Shown here: positions 18,746 to 26,532 of the stretch, one piece after another
How positions within the stretch are numbered: position 1 is the stretch's first letter
Layout of the letters: every line of letters begins with the position of its first letter
Assembly: GCA_964636895.1 (NCBI GenBank)
Contig: CAZWUW010000002.1
Span: 1 to 64,000 of the forward strand
Direction of reading: 5' to 3'
Source: CAZWUW01 sp964636895
GTDB lineage: Bacteria > Bacillota > Thermincolia > Thermincolales > CAZWUW01
DNA: 64,000 nucleotides
Made by a program: the position numbers and the translations under genes
The notes under the pieces: generated by a model
The model's input: only the letters and a program-made list of their open reading frames with translations
Told to the model about the DNA's origin: nothing
The model's database searches: none

Positions 18746-19084
18746 ATGTCAAATTCTATTGTAGGAACTACCCGTTATGAAAAGTTAGCCCCTCTTGATG
18801 AAAAAACCAGAGCAATTATGCGTGATGAGTTCAAAGTTAGCTGTAAATTAACGGTGATTTATTTTATTTTTTTACTTATGGTGCCAATTCTTAATTGGAA
18901 CGTGCCTAAGCTAATGAAGATGAAACTTTGGGCCGGAATGTCGCTAACATGGTTTCTTTCTTCTATTGTAGCTATGTTATTAGCTTTTATTGTAGCTGCG
19001 CTACATGTTTATTTCTTTCAAAAACGTTTCGTGCAGATTGCTCCAGAGAACGTGGCGGATAGCATTGCAAAGGGGGGTCATTGA
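18746..19084 (+). CDS. DUF485 membrane protein
   Basis: 112-aa inner-membrane protein with two hydrophobic helices (about residues 35-55 and 75-98). It is of the DUF485 family, which almost always sits directly upstream of an acetate/short-chain acid sodium symporter. Its stop codon overlaps the ATG of the symporter (TGATG), so the two are coupled and probably form one transporter unit. AAAGGAGG lies 8 bp before the ATG. Confidence 0.88.
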   Translation: MSNSIVGTTRYEKLAPLDEKTRAIMRDEFKVSCKLTVIYFIFLLMVPILNWNVPKLMKMKLWAGMSLTWFLSSIVAMLLAFIVAALHVYFFQKRFVQIAPENVADSIAKGGH

Positions 19085-20655
19085 TGGAAATCTTTACTCC
19101 AAAATACATTTTCACTTTGCTGCTGCTACTAAGTATCGTATGGATTACGTATGCAACTAAAAAATATTCAACTACAACTGTTGACTACTGGGTTGGTGGC
19201 CGGAGCTTTGGTTGGGTGGTTAATGGCTCTGCTATTGCCGGAGATTATTTAAGTGCCGCCACATTTTTGGGATTGGCCGGACTTACGTTCTCGCTTGGGT
19301 ATGACGGAATTTTCTATACCTTTTGTTTTTCCGTCGGCTTAACTCTCCTAGCTTTGTTTGTGGCAGGGCCACTGCGCAGATTCGGTGCTTTTACGGTGGC
19401 AGATTTCTTAGCTCAGCGTTTTCATAGTTCTCGTGCTCGACTTATCGCAGTAATCGTAGTTTTGGCTATTTCCGGGTTCTATGCAGCACCGCAGCTTTTA
19501 GGTGCGGCAACTATACTGAAGTTGTTTTTCGGTACCAGCTACCAGTTTGGTGTTATCTTTACTGTTACAATAATGGTTTTTTACGTTGGGATTGGCGGTA
19601 TGAAGGGAACTACGATTAACCAGGCCCTGGAAATATGGATACGGTTTGGTGCTTTCATAGTAATGTTTGCCATGGCCATTTATTTTGGCTTTAATTACGG
19701 CAAGATTTTGGAACTTATCAATAATTGGACGGGAATAGTTCCAGGCACCGGTGCTTATACTCCGGATGGTAAAGATGTGATCGTTGACGGAACCGTATGG
19801 AGTTATACCGGTACCATGTTTAAGGACCTCGCTGGCTCTCTATCTATGTTAATAGGCTTGGCTTTTGGTACAATTGGTTTGCCGCATATTTTGCTTCGTT
19901 TTTATACCAACCCGTCAGCTAAGGATGCACGCTATTCAGCTCTTTTTGCTATCGGTATTTCCAGCCTTTTCTTTATGCTGGCGTTGTATCTTGGGACGGC
20001 AGGCAAGTACGTTTTCCTGACCGGCGCTCAAAATGGCACACTTACCCCGGAAATTCTTAAAGCTATGACGATTGGCGGGAATAATATGGTGATTCCTTCC
20101 TTAGCGGAAGCTTTAGGGGGACAGTGGTTATTAGGCTTCGTAATTGCCGGTGCTTTTGCGGCTATTTTCTCCAATGTATCAGGATTGTTTATCGCCAGTT
20201 CCGGTGCTTTGGGGCACGACCTTTACACACATTTCATTAATCCCAACAGCAATAACAAACAACGGATGAGAGCCGCTAAAATCGCCAGCGTTATTTGCGG
20301 TTTGCTGTACGGAGCTTTGGGCTTGATGGTGGAAAATGCCAGCATTGGCCAATTGGTAGGGTTAGCCTTTAATGTCGCAGCCAGTACTTTTGCTCCAATT
20401 TTTATATTGGGCATTTGGTGGCGGGGGATGACTGAGAAAGGTGCCATAGCAGGTTTGACAGTTGGTCTTATTTCCTCGTTGTATATGATTTTCTTTAAGG
20501 AGACCCTGCCGCCGGCCATTCAATTCACGATCCCGGGACTTATTACCGTACCACTTGGGTTTTTCACGGTTTGGTTGGTTTCTAAATTGGATGGTAATGT
20601 ACCGGCAGATGTAAACGAGTTTATGCATAAGGTGCATTCTAAGGAATGTGTTTAG
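19084..20655 (+). CDS. Sodium:solute symporter, acetate permease (ActP)-like
   Basis: 523-aa SSF-family transporter with about 13 membrane helices. The opening core YWVGGRSFGWVVNGSAIAGDYLSAATFLG is typical of ActP/MctC-type carriers. The other sodium-symporter segments seen are GGMKGTTINQALEIW and VIAGAFAAIFSNVSGLFIASSGALGHD. Likely cargo is acetate, propionate or another short-chain monocarboxylate; next to an isovalerate pathway a branched acid is also possible (inference). A terminator hairpin follows within 10 bp. Confidence 0.9.
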   Translation: MEIFTPKYIFTLLLLLSIVWITYATKKYSTTTVDYWVGGRSFGWVVNGSAIAGDYLSAATFLGLAGLTFSLGYDGIFYTFCFSVGLTLLALFVAGPLRRFGAFTVADFLAQRFHSSRARLIAVIVVLAISGFYAAPQLLGAATILKLFFGTSYQFGVIFTVTIMVFYVGIGGMKGTTINQALEIWIRFGAFIVMFAMAIYFGFNYGKILELINNWTGIVPGTGAYTPDGKDVIVDGTVWSYTGTMFKDLAGSLSMLIGLAFGTIGLPHILLRFYTNPSAKDARYSALFAIGISSLFFMLALYLGTAGKYVFLTGAQNGTLTPEILKAMTIGGNNMVIPSLAEALGGQWLLGFVIAGAFAAIFSNVSGLFIASSGALGHDLYTHFINPNSNNKQRMRAAKIASVICGLLYGALGLMVENASIGQLVGLAFNVAASTFAPIFILGIWWRGMTEKGAIAGLTVGLISSLYMIFFKETLPPAIQFTIPGLITVPLGFFTVWLVSKLDGNVPADVNEFMHKVHSKECV

Positions 20656-20662
20656 ATATGAT

Positions 20663-20692
20663 AATCAAGGCCGCGGGCCTTGATTTTTTTTG
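20663..20692 (+). terminator. Terminator of the symporter operon
   Basis: AATCAAGGCC, loop GCG, GGCCTTGATT, then T8: a 10-bp perfect stem. Confidence 0.92.
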
Positions 20693-20694
20693 AT

Positions 20695-20740
20695 GTTAAG
20701 GAAATTATGCTTTTTTCAAGCTGTGGATAATTTCCTTAAC
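20695..20740. repeat. Perfect 14-bp inverted repeat
   Basis: GTTAAGGAAATTAT (20695-20708) and its exact complement ATAATTTCCTTAAC (20727-20740) with an 18-nt loop, directly after the symporter terminator. It begins a run of inverted repeats that fills the gap before jetA. Confidence 0.85.
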
Positions 20741-20748
20741 ATAGGGGT

Positions 20749-20820
20749 TATAGGGGGTATGCCCCCTATGCTTCGGGGGTAACAGGAGCGAAGCGACGTC
20801 ATAGGGGGCTGGCCCCCTTT
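20749..20820. repeat. G/C-run hairpins
   Basis: ATAGGGGGTATGCCCCCTAT forms a tight hairpin at about 20751-20770. ATAGGGGGCTGGCCCCCT at about 20801-20818 is a second one, with GGAGCGAAGCGACG between. The same ATAGGGGG word opens both, which suggests a repeated element. Confidence 0.6.
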
Positions 20821-20823
20821 GAA

Positions 20824-20870
20824 CAAGAAAATTGACATCGAAGAATAAGTTGACGAAGTCAATTTTCTTG
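20824..20870. repeat. Perfect 13-bp inverted repeat
   Basis: CAAGAAAATTGAC (20824-20836) pairs exactly with GTCAATTTTCTTG (20858-20870) around a 21-nt loop. The rest of the gap to jetA (20871-21080) shows no gene I can support. Confidence 0.85.
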
Positions 20871-21080
20871 TGGTGCGGTAAATGCGCCAATCATTATTTG
20901 CACCACTTCGACCAGAGGTGCAATCTCTGCTGATCAGATCATTGCTCCTCGGCAAATCAGTTCCAGGCCCAGTCGGGGATTATTTTCTACTCATATCACC
21001 GCCAAAACATAGCGAAACAAGCAGGAATTCTGCCTTATTTCGCCGAAAATAGTGACATTACTGAATGCAGGTGGTGGCCT

Positions 21081-22547
21081 ATGGCTGAGGAACGAGATAA
21101 CTTTGGTCTGGATATATTACAGTGCTCCGACGGGGCGGAGGTTACAGACGCCTTAAAGGACCTGGTGATGCTCGCCGGGGTGCTCAAAGACCTGGCCGCT
21201 GAACGCTTTTGGAGCGAGCCCGAAGCGGTTTTTGATACTCTTAAGACCTTTGAACTCATCCGGCGCAGCACTTTTTACGAAGAGGAAGCCGTGCAGGGAG
21301 AAGATGAGCTGGTTTACCGTTTCCAGCGCATATACGGGCGCAGCGCGGCTATTGAGATCCCCCGGCTGGTGCGGCTGGGGCAGCGGTATAATTGGATTTC
21401 CGACAGCCGGCAGCCGCCGTTGAAGTTTACCAATACCGGTAAACGGATGGTCAACCAGATTTTCCGGATTGCTAACGACAGTCTGTTTTATCACCGGCAA
21501 AGCCCTTCCGTGCGGGAGATTTTCCAGGCGGAGCGTGATTTGCAGCTGGCGCGGGCTTATGAAGATATAGGCATCGGTCGGCAGGATACGGTGGCCAGTG
21601 TTTTGCATAACCTGGAAAACGCCGTCAATGACCTGCGCTACCAGCGGGAAAAGTATGTCCAGGATCGCAAGGCCCTGGAAAAGTATGCCAGCGTGCTGGC
21701 CCTGGTGGAGATGCTGGAGGAAGAGTTAAAAAGCCGGTTAAATAATCCGGAAGGCGTTGTTGACCGCAAGGTGGAACGCCAGCACCAGCGGGCTACCATT
21801 GTGTTTTACCGGGTTATCCAGGAGCTTAGCGCCTTGCTGGGCGAAAACGCGGTGACCGCCCAGCTGCAGATTGGGCGCAAGATTTTGCGCATTGACCGGG
21901 ATAAGTTTATGCAATACCTGTTGGATGTTTACAGCGGCCGGACCAAGGGTTTGACCTTAAAGCCCCTGCAGGTCCTGCAGTACATGGAAGAAGGGGTTTA
22001 CGCCGGGGAAGGGTTGGAAGAAGAAGGTGAGCCGGGGTTGTGGCTGCCTTTCCATATCCCTTTCTTTATCCATCAGGGTGATATTGACCGGGGCCGGGAA
22101 CAGTTGGGCCATTGGATCGAGAAGTGGGAGCCGCCGGACGAAGACGTTGAAGCCTCCGGCGAGATTATCTACGAAGCGGCCCGGCAGGTTACGGCGGGTG
22201 AACTGGCCCGGATTATAGGTTATACAACCTCCATCAGTGCCGAGCTAGCCACTGATACCAGGCCGGTGGTGGAATATATCCGGGAGCGGCCCGGGGCTTC
22301 TATGGCCGAAATTGTTAACAGCCTGGGCGGCACCTGGGGGGATGTGGTGCGGCAGTTGTTTGTGCTGGGGTTTTTAATTACGGAAGAAGAAGCCCGGACT
22401 TTTTTGCATCGGGCCGGTGATGAAAAGGAAAAAGCCAGGAATTACAGTTTTCCTGTTAACTACCCGGAAGACGGGGTGCGGTATATAAAAGGTACGGATA
22501 AACTTGGCCGGCACCTGGAGAAGGGGGAAGCGGCAAACAATGAGTGA
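21081..22547 (+). CDS. jetA: JetA-like (MksF/MukF-type) kleisin subunit of a Wadjet SMC system
   Basis: 488-aa soluble protein. It is assigned from the operon rather than from a strong motif: it is the first of three coupled genes in the order kleisin - small wHTH subunit - SMC ATPase. The N-terminal half looks like helical/winged-helix modules (residues about 10-130). A helical region about 150-260 includes LARAYEDIGIGRQDTVASVL, and C-terminal helices (VVEYIRERPGASMAEIVNSLGG) resemble a wHTH. It would bridge the SMC heads and bind JetB. The end overlaps jetB by 8 nt. AGGTGG precedes the ATG. Base composition is clearly more GC-rich than the flanking symporter and ATPase genes. Confidence 0.75.
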   Translation: MAEERDNFGLDILQCSDGAEVTDALKDLVMLAGVLKDLAAERFWSEPEAVFDTLKTFELIRRSTFYEEEAVQGEDELVYRFQRIYGRSAAIEIPRLVRLGQRYNWISDSRQPPLKFTNTGKRMVNQIFRIANDSLFYHRQSPSVREIFQAERDLQLARAYEDIGIGRQDTVASVLHNLENAVNDLRYQREKYVQDRKALEKYASVLALVEMLEEELKSRLNNPEGVVDRKVERQHQRATIVFYRVIQELSALLGENAVTAQLQIGRKILRIDRDKFMQYLLDVYSGRTKGLTLKPLQVLQYMEEGVYAGEGLEEEGEPGLWLPFHIPFFIHQGDIDRGREQLGHWIEKWEPPDEDVEASGEIIYEAARQVTAGELARIIGYTTSISAELATDTRPVVEYIRERPGASMAEIVNSLGGTWGDVVRQLFVLGFLITEEEARTFLHRAGDEKEKARNYSFPVNYPEDGVRYIKGTDKLGRHLEKGEAANNE

Positions 22548-23217
22548 GGAATTTGAGACGGCACCCGTAATGGATTTTGTCACCCTTACCAAAAGTGAAC
22601 AGCGGGCCTTGTCGGAGGTGCTGATTTCCAGTAAAAGCCAGACGGGCGTAAACCGGCAGCGGGTGATGAAGCTTTTGCGGGCGCGGCGGGATGAGGTTTT
22701 TGATGCTTTTCTGCGTAAAGTTAACCGGGTGCTGGGGGATGCCCTGAAAGTGGTCTATGACCCGGTGAGTGACCGGTGTATCCCGCTAACCCGGGCTAAT
22801 GCCCAGTGGACCCAGGAACTGCTGGACGACCGGCACCTGGCTTTGCTGCTGTTTTGTTTTTACCTGGGCATGACTTCCCGTACCGGAAAAATCACTTTTG
22901 ATGAACTGCACGGGTATTTCCAGCGTTCCAGCCTGTATGCCGAACGAAAACTGCAGCACGCTCTGGAAACCCTGGTTAAAAGCGGGTTCCTACGGGTTGA
23001 GGAAATGCCGGGGGAGGATGAAGAAACTAAACGGGTTTACCAGTTGACGGAGATTGCCAGGAACGCGTTTTCGGCGGAGTTTTTGCAGCGTATTACCGGT
23101 GAAAGCCAGGGTGGCCAGGTTACTATGGAACAGGTTTGCAGCTTTTTTGCCCTGGACAGGCTGCAGATAAAAAAGGGTGCAATTGACGAAGGCACTGAGC
23201 AGTTTCGGATGTTTTAG
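22540..23217 (+). CDS. jetB: JetB-like (MksE/MukE-type) subunit of a Wadjet SMC system
   Basis: 225-aa protein with tandem winged-helix-like segments (DELHGYFQRSSLYAERKLQHALETLVKSGFLRVEE), typical of the small MukE/MksE/JetB subunits that bind the kleisin and DNA. ATG 22540 lies inside the last codons of jetA (ATGAGTGA), indicating translational coupling. The longer reading frame upstream is the wrong start. The SMC gene begins 12 bp later. The family is assigned from position, size and wHTH pattern. Confidence 0.75.
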   Translation: MSEEFETAPVMDFVTLTKSEQRALSEVLISSKSQTGVNRQRVMKLLRARRDEVFDAFLRKVNRVLGDALKVVYDPVSDRCIPLTRANAQWTQELLDDRHLALLLFCFYLGMTSRTGKITFDELHGYFQRSSLYAERKLQHALETLVKSGFLRVEEMPGEDEETKRVYQLTEIARNAFSAEFLQRITGESQGGQVTMEQVCSFFALDRLQIKKGAIDEGTEQFRMF

Positions 23218-23229
23218 GGGGTGGAGTGA

Positions 23230-26200
23230 TTGTATCCGGTTAAAATAAGGCTGCATGGGATCCGGGATTTCACGCCGCGCAGCATGGATTTGGGCGATGA
23301 ACAGGATGATGTGCTTATTGGGGGTAAGAACGGTTCCGGGAAATCCACCCTGGTTTATGCGATGTCCTTTGCTCTGGTCAGCGGGCGGGTTTCTATTGAA
23401 GGGTTGCGCTCCAAGCTCAAACGCAAAGAGCAGGACTTCTGGCATGCCCTGGTGGGGATTTTGTTTCATAACCCGCCCAGTTCGCAGCGGAAAGATGCGC
23501 CTGAATATATTGAATTGGTGGCCGAGGTGAAATCACAGGCCGGCAGCGACCGGAAAGGCGTGGTATACTACCTGCGTGGCGGCGAGACCGCGGATAAGCT
23601 GGAGGTAATCCGCAAATTTCCGTCCCGGGCTGATGCCCGGGATTATTATAAAAGGGTTTTTGATATTGATGCCGACGGTTACTTTATGTTCTGGTATCAG
23701 GGTTCCATCGCCGATTTTGCCAATATCCCGGACACGGAGCGTTTCCGCCGGGTAGCAGAGATGTTTCAGCTGGATGAGATTCAGCGGCAGTGGCAGCAGG
23801 CCAGGGAGGAAATGAAAAGGGCGGAGGAAGATTTTGAAAATGCCAGGACAGTAGCCCTGATGAAAAAAAGACGGCTGCTGGAATTGGAAAAGCACAAGAA
23901 TGCCCTGGAGCAAAGGAACCATTTGCGCCGGGAGGGGCTTATGCTTTTTGACGCCTGCTGGCGGGAATTGCTGGCTATTGCGCAGCAGGAGGAAACTCAG
24001 GTTCGCGGGCGGCTGGCGGAAGCGCTGGCAGAGTGTAACCGGCTGCAAGAAGCCAAAGAGGAATTGGAACACCGGTTGAAGCGGGCGCGAGACCACTTGG
24101 AAAAACTCAGCCGGGAAAAGAATGGCTGGGAAGAACAGGCGACCCAGGCCAGGTCCCGGATGGACGGCTGGGGCCGGGAACTGTCCGCCTGGCGGCAGGA
24201 ACAGGCTGACCTGGCGGCCAGAATTGCCGATGTGGCCAATAAAATGAAGCATATCCACCGGACAAAAGAAGAACTGCTGGAGGAACAGGGGCGCTTAAAG
24301 GAGTCGATTGCCCGTCTCCTGGATGAAGGGCAGGAATTGTCTGAGAGGATAGCCCGGCTGTCTGATGAGGAGCGGGAGATAAACCGGCAAATAGGTGCTG
24401 CTGAAAAGGAAAAGGAAAACCTGGAGGAGTCGTTGGAACGGTTGCAGGAGCAGGACCAGGGCTTGGCGGCGGAGGGTGCGTTAGCCGGAGAATTGGCGGC
24501 TGGGAAAAAGCGTCTTAATCATTGCCGGGAGTTGCTGGGTCAGGCCCGCAGCCGTCATGGGGAAAAACAGCGGGAATATGCAGGGCTGATGGACCGGGAG
24601 TCTTTGCTGCTCAATGAACAGGAAAGACTGCTGAAGATTTACCGGGAGGCCGGCATCCAGGCGGCAGCCTTTGGCGAAATTTTCAGGATTAAGTCCGGGG
24701 TTAAGTCCGACGAAGCTGAAGCTGTGCTGGGGCCGTTGAAACATACCGTGTTTGTGGAACGTTTGCTGGCCAAAGCGCCAATTGAGAAATCATTTTATGT
24801 GGCCCCGGTGGGGGAAGGGGTGAAACGCCCGTGGTTTGAGCTGGGGAACCGGACCGGGGAGGTTTTTCAGTGGATAGAATGGGACGAGACGGCTGCCCGG
24901 AGACTTTCCGAACCTTTTTGGCGGGGTATTGAAGCTTGGCTGAACAAGGTAGAAATAGCCCGGGCGGCGCAGCAGCCGGAAGCAGCTCGGGGCAGGCTCA
25001 AGCTTTGGCAGGGGGCTCTTTGGGACACCCATGGTATCAGGGGCCCGGTGGAAAAAGGGCCTTCGATTGGCCATGACGCCCTGGAAAAGGCCCGGGCCAA
25101 GGCCCTTGCTGAACTTGAGCAGTATGCCGGGGAAATTGCCGGGCTAGAGGATAGTATAAATCAAACGGAAATAATAGTCGCTGGGTTGGCTGCGGACCTG
25201 CGGCTGCGGCAGGAGGTTAACGCCGCCCTGCCGGCGGCGCGGGTCAGGCTGGCCGGGCTGGACAGGGAGCTTGCGGCGGCGGAGCTGAGGTATGATGAAA
25301 TTACGGTATTGCGTAAAGGGTTGGAATTAGATAAAGAAGAAAAAGTACGGCTCCGGGAAAAGGAAGAAAACCTGTTAAAGGGCGTGGAAGGGGAACTGGC
25401 CGTTTACGCCGAGTACGAGAAAGAAGCCGCGGCGGTGGCCCGGCTGAATGAGTTGGAAAACAAAACAACTGCCGGTGAAAGGCAGTTACAGGCTGAAAGA
25501 GAAGTTTTATCCGCTCTTGAGCTTGATATCGAGAAAAACTGGCAGGCGATGCAGGGTCAGAACCGGGAAATGCAGGGGATGCAAGGTGAATTGAACGGGC
25601 TGGAAAATGAGTTGGAGAACAAAGGCGCCCGCCGGCAGAACCTGGAGGAAGAGGCTGATAACCTGAGCATTGAGGGTGAGGAATACCGGAATAGCGTAGA
25701 GCATATGGGACGGGAGTTTGATGAGATAATCCAAGGGCTGGTTCGTTCCGGGCAGTGGCAGCCGCCGGAGTTTTCCGAGCGGGAGCGCACCAGAGCCAAT
25801 TTGCAGCGTAAGGTCAAGGAAGGACGGGACATTCTGGATGACGCCCTGGCCAGGATGGTTGACGAAGAGGCCGGGCAAAAATACGAAGATTATGCCCTGG
25901 AGTTTGCTGATGCCGGCAGGGAACTTGAGGAATCACAGGTGCGCTTTGTCAGTCTGAAGGCGCGGGAGGAAGAGCGCCGGAACGAATTTGACAAAGCCGT
26001 GTATAATCGCTGGCAGCGGACCAATCAGAAGTTTGTCGGCTTCATGCAGCGGTTGAGCATGGTGGGCGATATCAGGTCGGTGATGCCGGACCCGGAAGGA
26101 CGGAACCCGCAATACCAGTGGGAACTTCATGTGGCCACAAAACTTGGTCATAAGCCGGAAAAAATCCACCCGGAATCTGGCCGGGTAGTGGGCGAAGGCA

Positions 26201-26532
26201 TTTCCGGCGGGGAGCGGGCCGCCGTTTCCTTGGTTTTTGCTTTGGCTTTGCTGAGCGATATTGAAAACAAGCCGCCTTTTTATGTCTTGGACGAATTTGA
26301 CAGCGCCCTGGATGAAGAACGTAAGCATGAGATCTTCGATTTATACCGTGAGGTGCTGGGTCGGAAGCTGGTTATCATTTCGCCGCGGGTTCACGGCGAT
26401 CGGTATCTGGACCGGTTCCGCAAGTTTCACTGTGTAGTGGCAAACCCCGGAGTACTGCCCGGCCAGGCGGTCAGTGAGGTCTATGATGTCACCCGGGAAG
26501 AGTACCGGGAGGTCCGGGGGCAGGAGGAGTAG
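23230..26532 (+). CDS. jetC: JetC-like (MksB/MukB-type) SMC ATPase
   Basis: 1100-aa SMC-class ATPase. Walker A is GGKNGSGKST at residues 31-40. Long charged coiled coils run from about 185-450 and 620-920, separated by a compact region (about 470-600, containing SDEAEAVLGPLKHTVFV) that looks like a hinge. Near the C-terminus are the ABC signature ISGGERAAVSL (about 990) and Walker B FYVLDEFDSALDE. It would use ATP to extrude DNA loops with JetA/JetB and present foreign circular DNA to JetD. It starts with TTG after GGGGGTGGAG. Its last 44 bp overlap the oppositely oriented jetD gene. Confidence 0.88.
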   Translation: MYPVKIRLHGIRDFTPRSMDLGDEQDDVLIGGKNGSGKSTLVYAMSFALVSGRVSIEGLRSKLKRKEQDFWHALVGILFHNPPSSQRKDAPEYIELVAEVKSQAGSDRKGVVYYLRGGETADKLEVIRKFPSRADARDYYKRVFDIDADGYFMFWYQGSIADFANIPDTERFRRVAEMFQLDEIQRQWQQAREEMKRAEEDFENARTVALMKKRRLLELEKHKNALEQRNHLRREGLMLFDACWRELLAIAQQEETQVRGRLAEALAECNRLQEAKEELEHRLKRARDHLEKLSREKNGWEEQATQARSRMDGWGRELSAWRQEQADLAARIADVANKMKHIHRTKEELLEEQGRLKESIARLLDEGQELSERIARLSDEEREINRQIGAAEKEKENLEESLERLQEQDQGLAAEGALAGELAAGKKRLNHCRELLGQARSRHGEKQREYAGLMDRESLLLNEQERLLKIYREAGIQAAAFGEIFRIKSGVKSDEAEAVLGPLKHTVFVERLLAKAPIEKSFYVAPVGEGVKRPWFELGNRTGEVFQWIEWDETAARRLSEPFWRGIEAWLNKVEIARAAQQPEAARGRLKLWQGALWDTHGIRGPVEKGPSIGHDALEKARAKALAELEQYAGEIAGLEDSINQTEIIVAGLAADLRLRQEVNAALPAARVRLAGLDRELAAAELRYDEITVLRKGLELDKEEKVRLREKEENLLKGVEGELAVYAEYEKEAAAVARLNELENKTTAGERQLQAEREVLSALELDIEKNWQAMQGQNREMQGMQGELNGLENELENKGARRQNLEEEADNLSIEGEEYRNSVEHMGREFDEIIQGLVRSGQWQPPEFSERERTRANLQRKVKEGRDILDDALARMVDEEAGQKYEDYALEFADAGRELEESQVRFVSLKAREEERRNEFDKAVYNRWQRTNQKFVGFMQRLSMVGDIRSVMPDPEGRNPQYQWELHVATKLGHKPEKIHPESGRVVGEGISGGERAAVSLVFALALLSDIENKPPFYVLDEFDSALDEERKHEIFDLYREVLGRKLVIISPRVHGDRYLDRFRKFHCVVANPGVLPGQAVSEVYDVTREEYREVRGQEE

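Noticed and set aside
20871..21080. Decayed gene on the minus strand between the inverted repeats and jetA
   Set aside because: One frame is open in two pieces (ending GAMI, then AEIAPLVEVV...), but no family could be recognised and there is no start or ribosome binding site.
23533..24258. 241-aa open frame on the minus strand inside jetC, and similar long antisense frames in jetC and ActP
   Set aside because: Shadow frames produced by GC-rich coding sequence; composition is Pro/Leu/Phe-rich with no motif.
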